Part shown: piece by piece, positions 1 to 10,026 of the stretch
Numbering within the stretch: the first letter of the stretch is position 1
Layout: each line of letters begins with the position of its first letter
Origin: Notolepis coatsorum
Lineage: Eukaryota; Chordata; Actinopteri; Aulopiformes; Paralepididae
Direction: 5' to 3'
Assembly: GCA_963971535.1 (NCBI GenBank)
Contig: OZ020593.1
Location: forward strand, 34,878,576-34,942,575
Length of the DNA stretch: 64,000 nt
Notes under the pieces: generated by a model
What the model saw: the letters and a program-made list of their open reading frames with translations, nothing else
What the model was told of the DNA's origin: nothing
The model's database searches: none
Made by a program: the position numbers and the translations under genes

Positions 1-1254
1 TAGGTAAATCAACATTGAATGTCCAATCTCTGGTTACGCAGGGAGTAAGTATACAACCCGGTTCTTTAGGAAACTATAGCGATGGTACTTAAATGATTAT
101 AGCTGGATACACTAAGGGGGGGGGGGTCCCGCTGGTTGTAAGACAGTAGGAGGGGGGGGTTAGAGAAGCCGCTGGCGGTATCCCATCTGGCCGACGATTT
201 CTTGGGAGAATTCAAAGTCTTGAACACGGTGCCCACAGAACCTCGGTCCGCAGACGAATACAGCTGGACCCTCTGGTGGACGGTAGCTGCCGGTCCACAA
301 CGGAGAGACGTGAGGCGACCTCACTGGTGTAGAGCGCCGTCTCACCTTAACTCCTCTCCGGGGGGTAGTTCCAACACTCCGCAGTGTTGGCCGTTATCCA
401 TGGAATAATCAAAGCACCTAAAGCATAATCCAAGCCGTGGAAGGCTCGCCGTCGTCCGGGTAGAGTAATCCAATGTACAGGTCCAGTCGCCCTGGCCCGG
501 AGCTCCTCGGATGCAAGCACCACTAGTGGTCTGCCCAGCCTGGTTAAGACTCCAGATAACGTCAGGAACGATGGGGGGGCTGCTCACTTTATAACTCTAA
601 CCGACGATGCACCATACATAAATAGACTATTATTAGCTTAATAGAATACGTCCAACTCGACGGTATAGTGCCAAACTATGACAATTCAACTATTAATCCA
701 CACGATATCTCAATGCCTATTCTGAGGCCAAGTAGGCCTTACTGCACCACACGTGCGTCGTGGGTGAGGCTTCGCGTCTGTTACTCGGTTGGAGGGTAAA
801 GAACTGGACTAAAAGAAAGTTCTACTTTACTTGCGCCATATATATATGCGCTGTGAACAAATAGTACCATTCGTATTTCGCCAGACGTATTCCTACGCGG
901 AACCGGGCTTGCCACGACATGTTGGGCGGCACGATTGAACTTGAACCTAGGGGTATGGCTGCTGGCGCCAGGTTCTCGTCCAATGGTAGAATGAAACTAT
1001 TATGGGCTGTTTAGTAGACTAAAGGGATATTCAGTGCATATTGTACAAGGAATATACAGGGGATATCAAACGATATACAAATACTATTTAAATATATATA
1101 TATAAATAAATATATATATTCGGTTTAATCTGATCCTTCACAACATTTGTAATCTTAAGAAGAGATCTAAGTTTGTCTGAAGTGATGAACTGAGGTTGCG
1201 CGAAAAGAATCGAAGGGAGAACAATAATTGTCGCGGGGAAAATAATGAACTGGT
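1..1254. other. No gene recognised
   Basis: I see no conserved coding sequence here. Short ORFs at 160-587 on both strands match no family I know. A G run lies at about 117-127 and an AT-rich patch at 1083-1121. The first kilobase has mixed composition with frequent CpG and no repeat I recognise, unlike the AT-rich DNA that follows. Confidence 0.5.
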
Positions 1255-1278
1255 TTTCTCTCTCTCTCTCTCTCTCTC
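1255..1278. repeat. (TC)n microsatellite
   Basis: An uninterrupted TC dinucleotide run of about 12 units. It creates artefactual Arg-Glu coding on the minus strand. Confidence 0.9.
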
Positions 1279-1934
1279 AATCTCTGTATAAAAAAACATC
1301 TGAAGCATAGACAGACAGAGTGACAAAGTCCAGAGACAGCACAGCAGACACGGTAGGTTTGTGTGTGCTTGTTTGTTTCTCTACATGTGAATGGAGGTGT
1401 GTGTGTGTGAGGCTGCCATGCTGAACTGGGTGAAGGTAAGGTTGTGTGTGTGTTTGCATGTCTGGTAATATTTCGGCATAATCATTTTGGTTTCATGCTC
1501 ATTCATATTCAAGTTCATTAACAATAGGCAAGATCTTCTTGATACCTTCCATTGTTCTTCATCTTTTCATCAGAATTGCACTCATATCCAACAAACCATA
1601 GCAATAAACTAAATTCATCATTGAGATCAACAACCTCCTTATCCATATTCAAAAAACAATTCAAATCTAATTTAATTTCATCATAAATCACTCACATACA
1701 GTAAGTTCCCTCCTAGCACTGTTTTTTTTAAATAATGTGCTAAATAAATCAAATAAAATAAACTCGTCAGTCGTACAATAATAATAAAGTTCATATTATT
1801 TTACTTTCTTGTTTAAAATATTTTTGTGTGTTTGCAGAGCATGCCTAATATACTATATAGATAGTTATTCATATTTATTATTGGTATATTGTAATCAAGC
1901 AGCGTCATAATAATACATTTATTTTTAACTGCAG
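1279..1934 (+). other. Presumed intron before the PHD exon
   Basis: AT-rich DNA without coding potential, with GT-rich patches near 1360-1460. It ends in a T-rich stretch and a gcag acceptor (AG at 1933-1934). This fits an intron preceding the PHD exon. No upstream exon is recognisable in the window. Confidence 0.45.
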
Positions 1935-2137
1935 GTCACACCACCAAGAGGCAGAAGCTGGGGATCTGGCGGTGTGGCCGGTGTAAAAAGGCGAACCCCC
2001 CTGTGGACTCTGAGGGTTTGGTGTCGTGGGTCCAGTGTGACAACTGTCACAAATGGTTCCACACCATCTGTGTTCAGTGGGAGGAGGAGGAGGACGAAGA
2101 TGCTATTTTCTGGTGTTACTGGTGTTTGGATGAATGA
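1935..2137 (+). CDS. Terminal exon of a PHD-finger protein
   Basis: This is an open block with no start codon, entered through a splice acceptor at 1933-1934 in phase 1 and ending with TGA at 2135-2137. It encodes about 66 residues with a complete C4HC3 PHD-finger pattern: C-x2-C (WRCGRC, from 1967), C-x2-C (QCDNC), H-x2-C (WFHTIC), an acidic linker EEEEDED, and a final C-x2-C (FWCYWC). The Trp two residues before the last Cys pair is typical of the family. PHD fingers bind histone H3 tails or other chromatin ligands in the nucleus, but the ligand cannot be told here. The protein ends five residues after the last zinc ligand, so the finger is at the extreme C terminus. The parent gene is not identified. 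It may be a host gene or a transposon-derived one, since some LINE and DNA-transposon proteins carry PHD fingers. Confidence 0.75.
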
Positions 2138-2355
2138 GTGAGTGTATGAATGAAAAAATTTATAAATATGTATGGTGTGCTGTAAATAGTTGATATTGTT
2201 CTAAGTTATGTTTATTATATTTTTTATATATTGTTTATAAAATGTTAAAAAGTGCTGGCTGTTGTGTTAAATTTGTCATATTTTTGTTGAAAACACATGT
2301 ACTCACAAATGTTAATGTGACAAGTGATTGTGATTAATATTTTGTTTGTTAGACT

Positions 2356-2361
2356 AATAAA
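2356..2361 (+). promoter_or_regulatory. Polyadenylation signal AATAAA
   Basis: AATAAA lies 219 bases after the PHD exon stop codon, in AT-rich DNA with GT-rich sequence around it. It is the first canonical signal downstream and probably ends that transcript. Confidence 0.45.
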
Positions 2362-2381
2362 ATGGGGATGTAGTTTGCTCC

Positions 2382-2914
2382 TGAGATGAGATGGTAAGAC
2401 AAAGCAACGCTTTATACACTACCTTCCAGTTGACAGTAGATGGCAGCATTTTAAAGGATGAAAACAGGTTCAAACAAAAGAACTCCATTTTCCAAGATCT
2501 TTTTTCACAGTTCACAGGTCAGCAGGTCAGTAAAAGGTGATGAAAATGCGATCTGAACATGGGAGCGTTAAACTATGAATGCGCCCTCACGTCACCTCAA
2601 TACAGTGACCGTAAATGGCCACCTAATTATCATAATTAAAGTGCATCATTAGCATTATGTTTGTTGTTTAAAGGGAACCAAAATGGTACAATTTAAGATT
2701 GTAATGTTATCCGCATATATAGGACAAATAAAACAGCGTTAATTTGTAAAAAACTCCAATGAAAACGGCGCAAGGTACGTAATATTCGCTATTGTTATGC
2801 AAATGTCATAGAATCCTATAAAAAGGTGGACGCATTTGGGCACCGTGACGTTAGTACTGTTGACATTACACTGCTTGTAGTAGTAAATCAAATAGCATAT
2901 TTCTTTAAATACAA
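2382..2914. other. No gene recognised
   Basis: AT-rich sequence with no coding block or repeat that I recognise on either strand. Confidence 0.5.
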
Positions 2915-3412
2915 TTACAGAAAATTATCACTAAAGTGCTATCTGTTGCAGCTGCACACTTTTCCATAAAAATAGCATATTTGGATAAGTGTGACCATTT
3001 CTCAAACTGAAAATCATGTTTTTTTGTTTTCAGAGCTGTCATGGATGAAAAGCCAGCTTCACACAGATATGTGGTGCTGAATGGTATCAACACCTTAACT
3101 GCTGCATCATGAGATACTTGGTACTCAGCACCACACTCTGAAACTAGCTCTCCAGGTGGTATCAGATGAGATTTCAATGAGTTCTTCCAAGAGTTTGGAT
3201 GGAGATGTGTCAGGAAGCTTTGTCTCAATGTTGTCTGTAAAGTTTTTTTTTTATCCAGAGTAACTTGGTGATCCTTTTCTGTGTTTTATTAACACCAAGT
3301 TTCATAATGATTTTCAGATTTTGAGAAATGGTCAAACTTATCCAAATATGGTATTTTCATGGAAAACAGTGGAGCTGCAACAGATAGCACTTTAGTGATC
3401 ATTTTCTGTAAT
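2915..3412. repeat. Imperfect inverted duplication, arms of about 105 bp
   Basis: Positions 2915-3018 are the reverse complement of 3303-3412 at roughly 90% identity by eye, with a few substitutions and small indels. The 285-bp spacer contains a hAT transposase remnant. The arms encode nothing recognisable. They could be long subterminal repeats of a transposon or two opposed insertions of one repeat. Confidence 0.75.
3019..3228 (-). pseudogene. hAT transposase C-terminal fragment
   Basis: The minus strand encodes a piece of the hAT C-terminal dimerisation domain. The diagnostic run LIPFSTTYLCEAGFSSM followed by TALKTKK matches the ZBED5/FAM200/SCAND3-like branch, whose consensus here is a Pro-Phe-x-Thr-Thr-Tyr-Leu-Cys-Glu core. 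Only about 40 hAT residues are present. The reading frame then runs into the unrelated inverted-duplication arm, so this is a truncated fossil. Confidence 0.7.
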
Positions 3413-3452
3413 CCAAAAAGAATAAAAAAAAAAAAAAAAAAAGGATTTTTAA

Positions 3453-3930
3453 GGGCGGCTACGTGGCGTAGTGGGCAAGGCGCTCGCCACGAAATCTGGA
3501 GACGCTGGGCTTGCCTGTTCGAGCCCAGCACTCCACATTTGCTTTCAGTTTAGCTGGTCGTCCGTACTAATACACATTGGCCGTATTAGGCGGTGGGAAA
3601 CTGATGGGTGGGGATCGGGCGTTGTGGACAGCGACTCCTACAGGTCGGTTGGTGCGCCTGCGCAGTAGAATCAGGAAGTGTCGGGGGCAGCGTGAGCCTC
3701 CCACACGTTACTCCTCGCCACTGAGAGGTCGAGCTGCGCAGGTGAAAAGATGCGACTGCTGTTACCTCAAGTACGGAGGGGACTTGTGCTATGTATGACT
3801 TAGTCCACATTGCAGCCGGCTTGTGGGAGGCAAGAAACAGCGTTCGTGACAGGGGAGGGTTGAATTGGATGATACGAAATTGGGATGGGAGAAAATATAG
3901 AAAATGGGAGAAAAAGTTTTTTTTTAATCT
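3453..3930 (+). mobile_element. tRNA-derived SINE (family S1), full length
   Basis: The 5' end is tRNA-like: a GTGGCGTAGTGGGC A-box region followed by a GTTCGAGCCC B-box. A body of about 350 bp and an A/T-rich tail rich in GGGAGAAAAAG follow. The same unit recurs at 16445-16912 (+), 31910-32217 (-, 5'-truncated), 32271-32747 (-) and 59641-60112 (-), so it is a dispersed Pol III-type retroposon. It lies directly downstream of an A tract. Target duplications are not clear for this copy. Confidence 0.8.
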
Positions 3931-3935
3931 CAAGG

Positions 3936-3985
3936 CACCCCTGGCAGCTCTCTGCGCACCCCTGTTGAGAACCGCTGCTCTAAAA
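3936..3985. mobile_element. hAT-type terminal inverted repeat, solitary end
   Basis: The sequence ending GTTGAGAACCGCTG at 3977 is the reverse complement of CAGCGGTTCTCAAC, a common hAT MITE terminus. The next 8 bases, ctctaaaa, would be one target-site copy. I could not find the matching left end, so the element is truncated or was overwritten by the SINE. Confidence 0.4.
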
Positions 3986-5114
3986 TGTATTAATTTAGAG
4001 GATTATTCCCATTTAGACCTTACTTGCGTGAGGCTCGTGAATCTGTTGCAGACAAAAGATCTAGGGCTGGCTATGTTTTTTTTCATCTATCTGAAAGTCC
4101 TCTAGAGGTATAATTTACACAACACACGTACACAATGTCTCAGCTCGGGAGACTAATTAAGGACAGGGCTGATTAGGTGGCCTTGATGTCAAAGATCTGT
4201 TTGGAAATTTGGCTATTTGACACCCTGGATTCTTTAATAACCGCAGTGAGTCACTGTACTGCCATGTCCAGAGGGCAGAGTGTTCCCTAGTGAACAACAG
4301 CACCCTGGCTGGGGCTCAAAACATTCCAATCATGAGCCTGAAGACCTACCCATAATAAGGGAAGAAATAGGTGCTGGGAAATAGATCATTAGAATTTGAT
4401 TTAGTCTAGTTCATTTGTGGGGGGAAAAACACAACAAAATGTACCACATATCCATAATGTGTCCCCTTCAAAAGGTGTGTAGCAGGAAGCCAACAAACTG
4501 ATTTGAAGGGTCCAAATGTGCATATGCCTCTATTAAACTAGTGTCTGGTAATGTCACCTCTCAGTGCAAGGATTAGTGAAATGGGGTAGATTTGATTGTT
4601 GTGTAGGGACTTTTAATATTTACACTAGAATCCCTAACGGGGTATTGGATTGAGAAACTTTTGGAACTAGTGATGGACGTGGTTAAAATAGATTAGAAAT
4701 AGAAAGACATTTTCGTAGGATATTAATTTGTATACAGAATGTAAAAAAGGGTTTACAACAAAACACAAGTCGCCTGTGCGTGAATCCCATACCCGTTGCC
4801 TATGTCATACATAGGAAGAACGCTGAACGAGAGTAATGGCTAGGCCATGAAAAATGTGCGTACGAGCATTACTGCAACTAACAACACAGCGTTGTGAAAA
4901 CACATATACTTAGTTAAAGCAATGGAATAACACCAGTTCTAATTGCATGTGGAGCATCAAGCTAATAGAACCTATTACCGAGTGTAAGTTGCAGACCTTG
5001 CTTAAAACCCGTAACACAACACAACTCACCCCCCAACGTAACAGGGTAGATTCATATATACACAACCCCACCATATGATTTGTATGAAGAAACACACAGT
5101 TTGTTCGGCCAAAC
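3986..5114. other. No gene recognised
   Basis: Mixed AT-rich sequence without a conserved coding block, SINE head or clear terminal repeats. Confidence 0.5.
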
Positions 5115-7200
5115 ACAGTCCCCCTTATATCGGGGAACTTTTTTTATTAATTAAAAAAGTGTAAGGCACAAAATCACAGAGGGGCCGGGAAGGGTGTAGA
5201 GGAGGGGACACAAAGGGGAAAAAGTCACTCCTAACGGCGTCTGCCACCTCGCGCCGCTCGAGTCTTGCCACCCCGGGGAGCCCCGGAGGGACGATAGGTT
5301 ACAGTCTGCTGGACACGACGTTCCCTACCGTCTCCTCCGGTCTGGGATGGGCCGGCGGTGGCCGAAGCGCCGTTTCGTCCCCTGGCCCTCTTGGCAGGGC
5401 CAGCAGCGGCGGTGGAGGTAGTGGTAGCGGCGACGGAGACAGCTCGACGTCGCGGAAGCCTTCTGCCCCCACCGGCAAGGACGGGAGGCGGAAAATGGGG
5501 TTGAAGGACGGATCTCTCCTCTGCCATTTCTCTGCATGTTGAGGTCATCAATTGCAGGGCCTTCCCGAACAGGCCAGCGTCGGAGAGGGCGGCCGTCAGA
5601 AGAGGGGCTCTCTTCTTCTCTGGCACACGGGCCTGCTCCAGCCAAAGGTGACGCTGGCCCAGGGTGGCCAGGGCGCGCACTTTCCCCATGGCTATGGCCA
5701 GCACCTGGGAAAGGTGCAGAACAGCTCCCGCAGCCTGGGTGATCTGATCGCATTTTACCTCGTTCAGATCCGTGCCGCCCGTCATTATCCCCGATACAAA
5801 TCTAGCCAGGTGGGCGATGTTAGACGCCGCAGCCAGCGACTGTGTACCAGCGATGAATGACTGGTCACCCCAATAAGCCAATCGCCTAGCCGACTTCCCC
5901 TGGAGGACCGGCTTGCATAGGGGTTCCCACACCATATCCGGACAGAGGAGCGCGGCCATCGGATTGTCAAGCCGAGGTACGCCCTCCCCCATACCTTTGA
6001 CTAACCCCGACACCCGCGTAACTGGTACGTAGGCGGGAGTTAGTCCCATGATGTTGGACACCGCCTGACCCCGACGAACATAGGCCCCCATCGATGGGAA
6101 AAATGGGTAGACAACGTCCACCCCTCTCACTGGGGGACGCTGCCAGGGATGGCCTATGAGGTCATCAGGGACAGGTGCAGGCAATGGCAGCGGCACACCG
6201 TTTGCGGTGGCGGCTACCGCCATGAGCTCGGGAAACAAGGCCCGCAGTTCCCCCTGCGAACCCTCCTCCACCGACCCCGCATCCCTCGCATACAGCAGGC
6301 TGCGACTGGTCAAGGAGCCACAATCCGATGCGGCTGACAGTAGGGCATCCTGCTGATGAGGCCAAGGTGGTTCCTCGACATCCTCGAACAAGGCGCCCCA
6401 TGGAGCCATTTCTCCCCCCTCCGGGGTCTCCGGAGGAGGGATACTCTCCTCCACGGGACCATCATACAAGAACCCGTCCGCCTCCTCCATGAAGTCTTCA
6501 GTTTCCATCAGAAATCCAGAGTCGGACGCGTCCTCGCTGGTCTCCAGCAATTCCCCAAACCCAGGCCGTTCGCGTCTGCACGCCACCATCTTGCGACGCA
6601 AGCGAGCAGACGCAAAAAGTTTTCGTCGCAAATCCTCCGGCTCCAAGACAATCCCCCGTTCATCAACGGGCGATTCCCCAGAACCAGAGTCGAGATCAGG
6701 CCATCGCCGGAGCGACGGCACCGAACCCTCGGCTTGTCGGTGAGGAAAACTATCCACCGGCAGTCTCCCGGGCTGGGTCGGCAACCACGAGAGTGGCAAC
6801 AGCCCAGCACCGAGGCGCACGACGGAGGCGGGAATGGAGAACCGGTGGTGAAGAGTAGGTCTAGCGGGTCTACTCTCCGCGGAATACATTATGACCCAAA
6901 CCTTTTCTTATACAACAAGTGAGAGAAGAAAAGGTTAAGCACAATGTAAACCAGTCACAACTCTTTTCAACTAACAACACGTCAAGTGGGGTACTACCGA
7001 GGCACTTTCCTTGTGGTGAAAGCGAGAAGGAGGAGAGCAGGTGACCACACACCTGCTTATGAAGGTAAGCTGATGAGGGGTGTGGTCAGACTAATACTGG
7101 TATTAGAGGTACATTCGTGGAATTTATTCAGTACGCGTGCACGTACGCGAGATAGTGCAGAAGGTGATGCCAAGCTAAGCCCCTTAACGATACAGAACAC
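5115..7200 (-). mobile_element. DIRS-type retrotransposon, 3'-deleted copy carrying only gag
   Basis: The 5' portion (6890-7200) matches the left end of the DIRS derivative at 52189-54411, including the GTGGAATTTATTCAGT and acgcgag blocks. It is followed on the minus strand by a gag-like ORF. RT, RNase H and tyrosine recombinase are absent, and no right terminal repeat or internal complementary region remains. Shortly after the gag stop the minus strand has AATAAA with an A run (about 5143-5152). The outer end near 7165-7200 has diverged from the copy at 54.3 kb. Confidence 0.75.
5231..6889 (-). CDS. DIRS gag-like protein, intact 552-codon ORF
   Basis: This is an uninterrupted ORF. The ATG at 6887-6889 is supported because the homologous copy at 52494 starts with the same MYS-ESRPARPTLH sequence. 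The N-terminal third is acidic (GFLMETEDFMEEADG). A central hydrophobic region of moderate complexity runs from about residue 230. Near residue 390 comes GQRHLWLEQARVP, then LSDAGLFGKAL, the pair that marks fish DIRS gag proteins. The C terminus is Arg/Gly/Ala-rich (RRLPRRRAVS, KRARGRNG), suggesting nucleic-acid binding. There is no zinc knuckle. Gag would package element RNA in the cytoplasm. The absence of stops over 1.66 kb contrasts with the decayed DIRS at 22-27 kb and implies recent activity or retention. Confidence 0.75.
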   Translation of the reverse strand: MYSAESRPARPTLHHRFSIPASVVRLGAGLLPLSWLPTQPGRLPVDSFPHRQAEGSVPSLRRWPDLDSGSGESPVDERGIVLEPEDLRRKLFASARLRRKMVACRRERPGFGELLETSEDASDSGFLMETEDFMEEADGFLYDGPVEESIPPPETPEGGEMAPWGALFEDVEEPPWPHQQDALLSAASDCGSLTSRSLLYARDAGSVEEGSQGELRALFPELMAVAATANGVPLPLPAPVPDDLIGHPWQRPPVRGVDVVYPFFPSMGAYVRRGQAVSNIMGLTPAYVPVTRVSGLVKGMGEGVPRLDNPMAALLCPDMVWEPLCKPVLQGKSARRLAYWGDQSFIAGTQSLAAASNIAHLARFVSGIMTGGTDLNEVKCDQITQAAGAVLHLSQVLAIAMGKVRALATLGQRHLWLEQARVPEKKRAPLLTAALSDAGLFGKALQLMTSTCREMAEERSVLQPHFPPPVLAGGGRRLPRRRAVSVAATTTSTAAAGPAKRARGRNGASATAGPSQTGGDGRERRVQQTVTYRPSGAPRGGKTRAARGGRRR

Positions 7201-7202
7201 TG

Positions 7203-7236
7203 TATACTATATGTATATATATATATATATATATAT
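7203..7236. repeat. (TA)n microsatellite
   Basis: A TA run with a small interruption just outside the DIRS copy. Confidence 0.85.
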
Positions 7237-7485
7237 CATGTAGGGATGTAACAAATCATCAGCTTAAAAAATTTATGATAGACTACTGCTTATGACCGCA
7301 AGTGGGCGTTTCTTTATAAAAAAAAGGTAAGTAGCTTACTGACAACATTTTTTGTTGCATTTTCCAACTTTATTTAACTTTAACTATCTTAAATAGTTCC
7401 ATTTAAATTTCAATATTGTAAGTCAGAAATTTAAGGAAAATGCAGTATCTGTCTCATTTATGTGCATTTGGGAGATGTTATAATG

Positions 7486-7630
7486 CATGCTCCTCCTGGT
7501 ACACTGGCATCACAGTAGCACTGAAAGGTAGGCTACAGACAGCTCAGAACAAATTAGTTAGAATGATTTTAAAACTCCATCCCAGGACTCACCTTACACA
7601 GACACATGTTAACAGCCTCAAATGGCTATA
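7486..7630 (+). pseudogene. LINE reverse transcriptase C-terminal fragment (family C)
   Basis: The frame reads CSSWYTGITVALKGRLQTAQ, then NKLVRMILKLHPRTHL. This is the post-palm region of LINE ORF2 (a Y/WY...LQTxQNKLVR signature). It resembles the copies at 33410-33600 and 39060-39130. Both ends are truncated; similarity ends near 7626. Confidence 0.7.
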
Positions 7631-7923
7631 CCGAGCTGCGTGGGGACGGGTCCTAAACACACCGGCAAAACACACGCTTATAGCGATGGCTTGGACAACT
7701 GACTCCGCCCGCCCGTTGAAGAGCAATGCCCAATAACGTCGGAGGCACGATCGCTGTGGATAACTGGAATGGCGATGAGATTATTGGATTCTTTTTTTCC
7801 CCCTTACTTCAGAGACCATGTAAGGACACTATATATGAAAGCTTGCGTTGATCTGATATTTATTTCTACTGCGATTGAAGCTATATGTGTTTATGTGTCT
7901 GGCAGTTCTGCCGCTGGGATTCA

Positions 7924-7961
<38 letters not shown>

Positions 7962-8297
7962 TCTAAACAACATTGCATGCGTGCACCACAAAGGATAATA
8001 GTGATGATCTAGCGTTGATTTCAGGAAGATCCGATAATCAGGCGAAAAATTACAACGTGTTTATTGAATTACACAAAAACGCTGTTTTCGTGTCTTTTCC
8101 CTGGAATTGCTCAGAAGCGGCCGGACTATGTTCATATTCAAAACGGTATCAAACGGAAATGTACGGATGAAAAAATAATCAGTTTTTTGCACGTTGACCA
8201 GAAGTAGCTCAATGAGACTCGAGGGTGTTATTAGACCCATAGCGATACTATAAAATATAGGTTTAGTTCTACAAACTACAACTACGTTTACATGGGG
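7631..8297. other. No gene; long G homopolymer
   Basis: No coding block is recognised. A pure G run of about 29 bases at roughly 7927-7955 could form G-quadruplex DNA or reflect a sequencing or assembly problem. Confidence 0.5.
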
Positions 8298-9232
8298 TTA
8301 ACACTTTGGCGACCACAGTCTTGCGCCGATTTATAGGCCAGAGGACAGAGGTTTGTTTACAAACCGATGTACTTTCTAAGAGCTATATATAATTTATAGT
8401 ATTGCTATCTGTCCATTCTCATTGTCACTTGAGTGCATAAACCGTGCCTTCATAATGGCTTAAAGAAAATAAAAATCCATCGGTTGGTTGTCATTTTATA
8501 GCGACGTGAATATAAGGTTTATCGCACTTTTCGTCTCGTCTTTTTTCCGGGGAGCTAGATAATAGGCTAAACGTTGGCGCCGTTATATCAAACGCCATTT
8601 CTGCTGTATATATACGAATGAAATAAAACAAACTGCGTAGCATCCGGACTATTACAGAGCATCTATGGATGAAATGGGGGCCACGGGGAACGCCGATCAG
8701 TATTATTGATTAGCAATAGAGTGTGCGTTCCGATAGCCAATGTCAGTAGTCTATCACGTTAGGTTATAAAACAATGTCCAATCCAGCTGTAATTTGGGGT
8801 AATATTATCCTACCGTCAGGCCATGTGATCGCCGGCAGCATTTCCTCACCAGTAATCGGATTCTGGTAGATCGATATGCACATTGGCTAATCATAAATCC
8901 CATTATTCCACGCTGAAAAAAACTTTCGGCAAGCTGATCAAAGATGGAGGGGCTTCGTTTGGAATCAAGGCTCTATGATCCGCCCACAGGACTGTAAAAG
9001 CATTTTTTTTTTTAAATCCCATCAATTATACTGCAGTGGAGCGATGGCGCCCCTAAGCGGATCTGGCCGGTACTGCATGTTTCGAAAATCTAATATGTGG
9101 AAAGATCCTGCTAGTGGATCGGGGACCTAATAAGCGTTATAAATATGGAATAAAACAATAACAACTGGCTCTGGACCACAACGCATGGAATCGAAACACG
9201 TATATACTCGTGAACGGATGCCATAGTGTCAA
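8298..9232. mobile_element. piggyBac-like nonautonomous element (type P1), copy 1
   Basis: It is bounded by TTAA at 8298-8301 and TCAA (one change from TTAA) at 9229-9232. Termini are inverted: ttaacactttggc on the left and gccatagtgtcaa on the right. The interior is closely similar to 54434-55388, including shared blocks such as gtttgtttacaaaccgatg. There is no transposase ORF. TTAA targets and CAC-type ends point to piggyBac. Confidence 0.75.
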
Positions 9233-9881
9233 GAACGGCTTGATGAATGTGGTGGTGGCTTTTCTTATTGTTCTCTTAACAGACAGGTAAGCAAGAATAT
9301 AAGAAAAATAATAAGAGAGTATTGTTGAATGAGGCCCATTGAATGCTCAAATAGATTATTATACCCACAGTTTACCACTTTATATGTATTATGCTGCATA
9401 ATGCGAGTACCTACTGTGTAGGCAATTGTTCAAAACAAAATATAGTATTATATTTGATGATTACTATTTTCTGATGTGGATCGTGTAGACTAATACATCC
9501 ATTAATTTAGAACACTGATATCCTCATCAAAGAAAAATACCATCTTGTTTGCCTGATCTCGCAGGATTGCATTTTGATTAGACACAGTTGATTAGAGAGA
9601 GGTACCATTCTGCTGTGATTGAGTTACACTGACTTTGAACTAGTGAGGGACCGTGAACAGACTGATGAAGTTCTATCTTGAAAAGCTGTCCAGCTGTCTT
9701 GTCTGAATCAGAAAGCATCTGGCAATATAAGGCTCGAGAGAAAATCAACACATGTACAGGAGAATCCTTTCAACGCGCTTTCAGCTCAATCCTGTCTCAC
9801 ATGGTCTTCTAGGTTCTGCTCACTGTCTGTTAACTGTCTGCCTTGGCTACGTGCACTTCACTAAAGATCACCCAATCATGG
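9233..9881. other. No gene recognised
   Basis: AT-rich sequence lacking conserved coding or repeat signatures that I can name. Confidence 0.5.
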
Positions 9882-10026
9882 TGTGGCTGGGTATTGTAGA
9901 GGTCTAAGCACTTGCCTAGCACTGCAGAGACCCAGGTTCAATTTCCGGCAGCGGTACCTCCGGCTTGGTCAGTTGTCCCTATGGACACAATTGGCAGTGT
10001 TTGCAGGTGGGAAGCCAGACGTGAAA
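9882..10026 (+). mobile_element. Degenerate tRNA-derived SINE
   Basis: There is a tRNA-like head with an A-box-like TATTGTAGAGG and a B-box GGTTCAATTTCC. The following body (acaattggcagtgt) resembles the start of the S1 body, which has acaattggcagtat. The rest of the body and tail are missing. Confidence 0.6.

Noticed and set aside
1138-1459. Minus-strand ORFs with Arg-Glu and His-Thr repeats
   Set aside because: They are products of (TC)n and (GT)n simple sequence with no domain.
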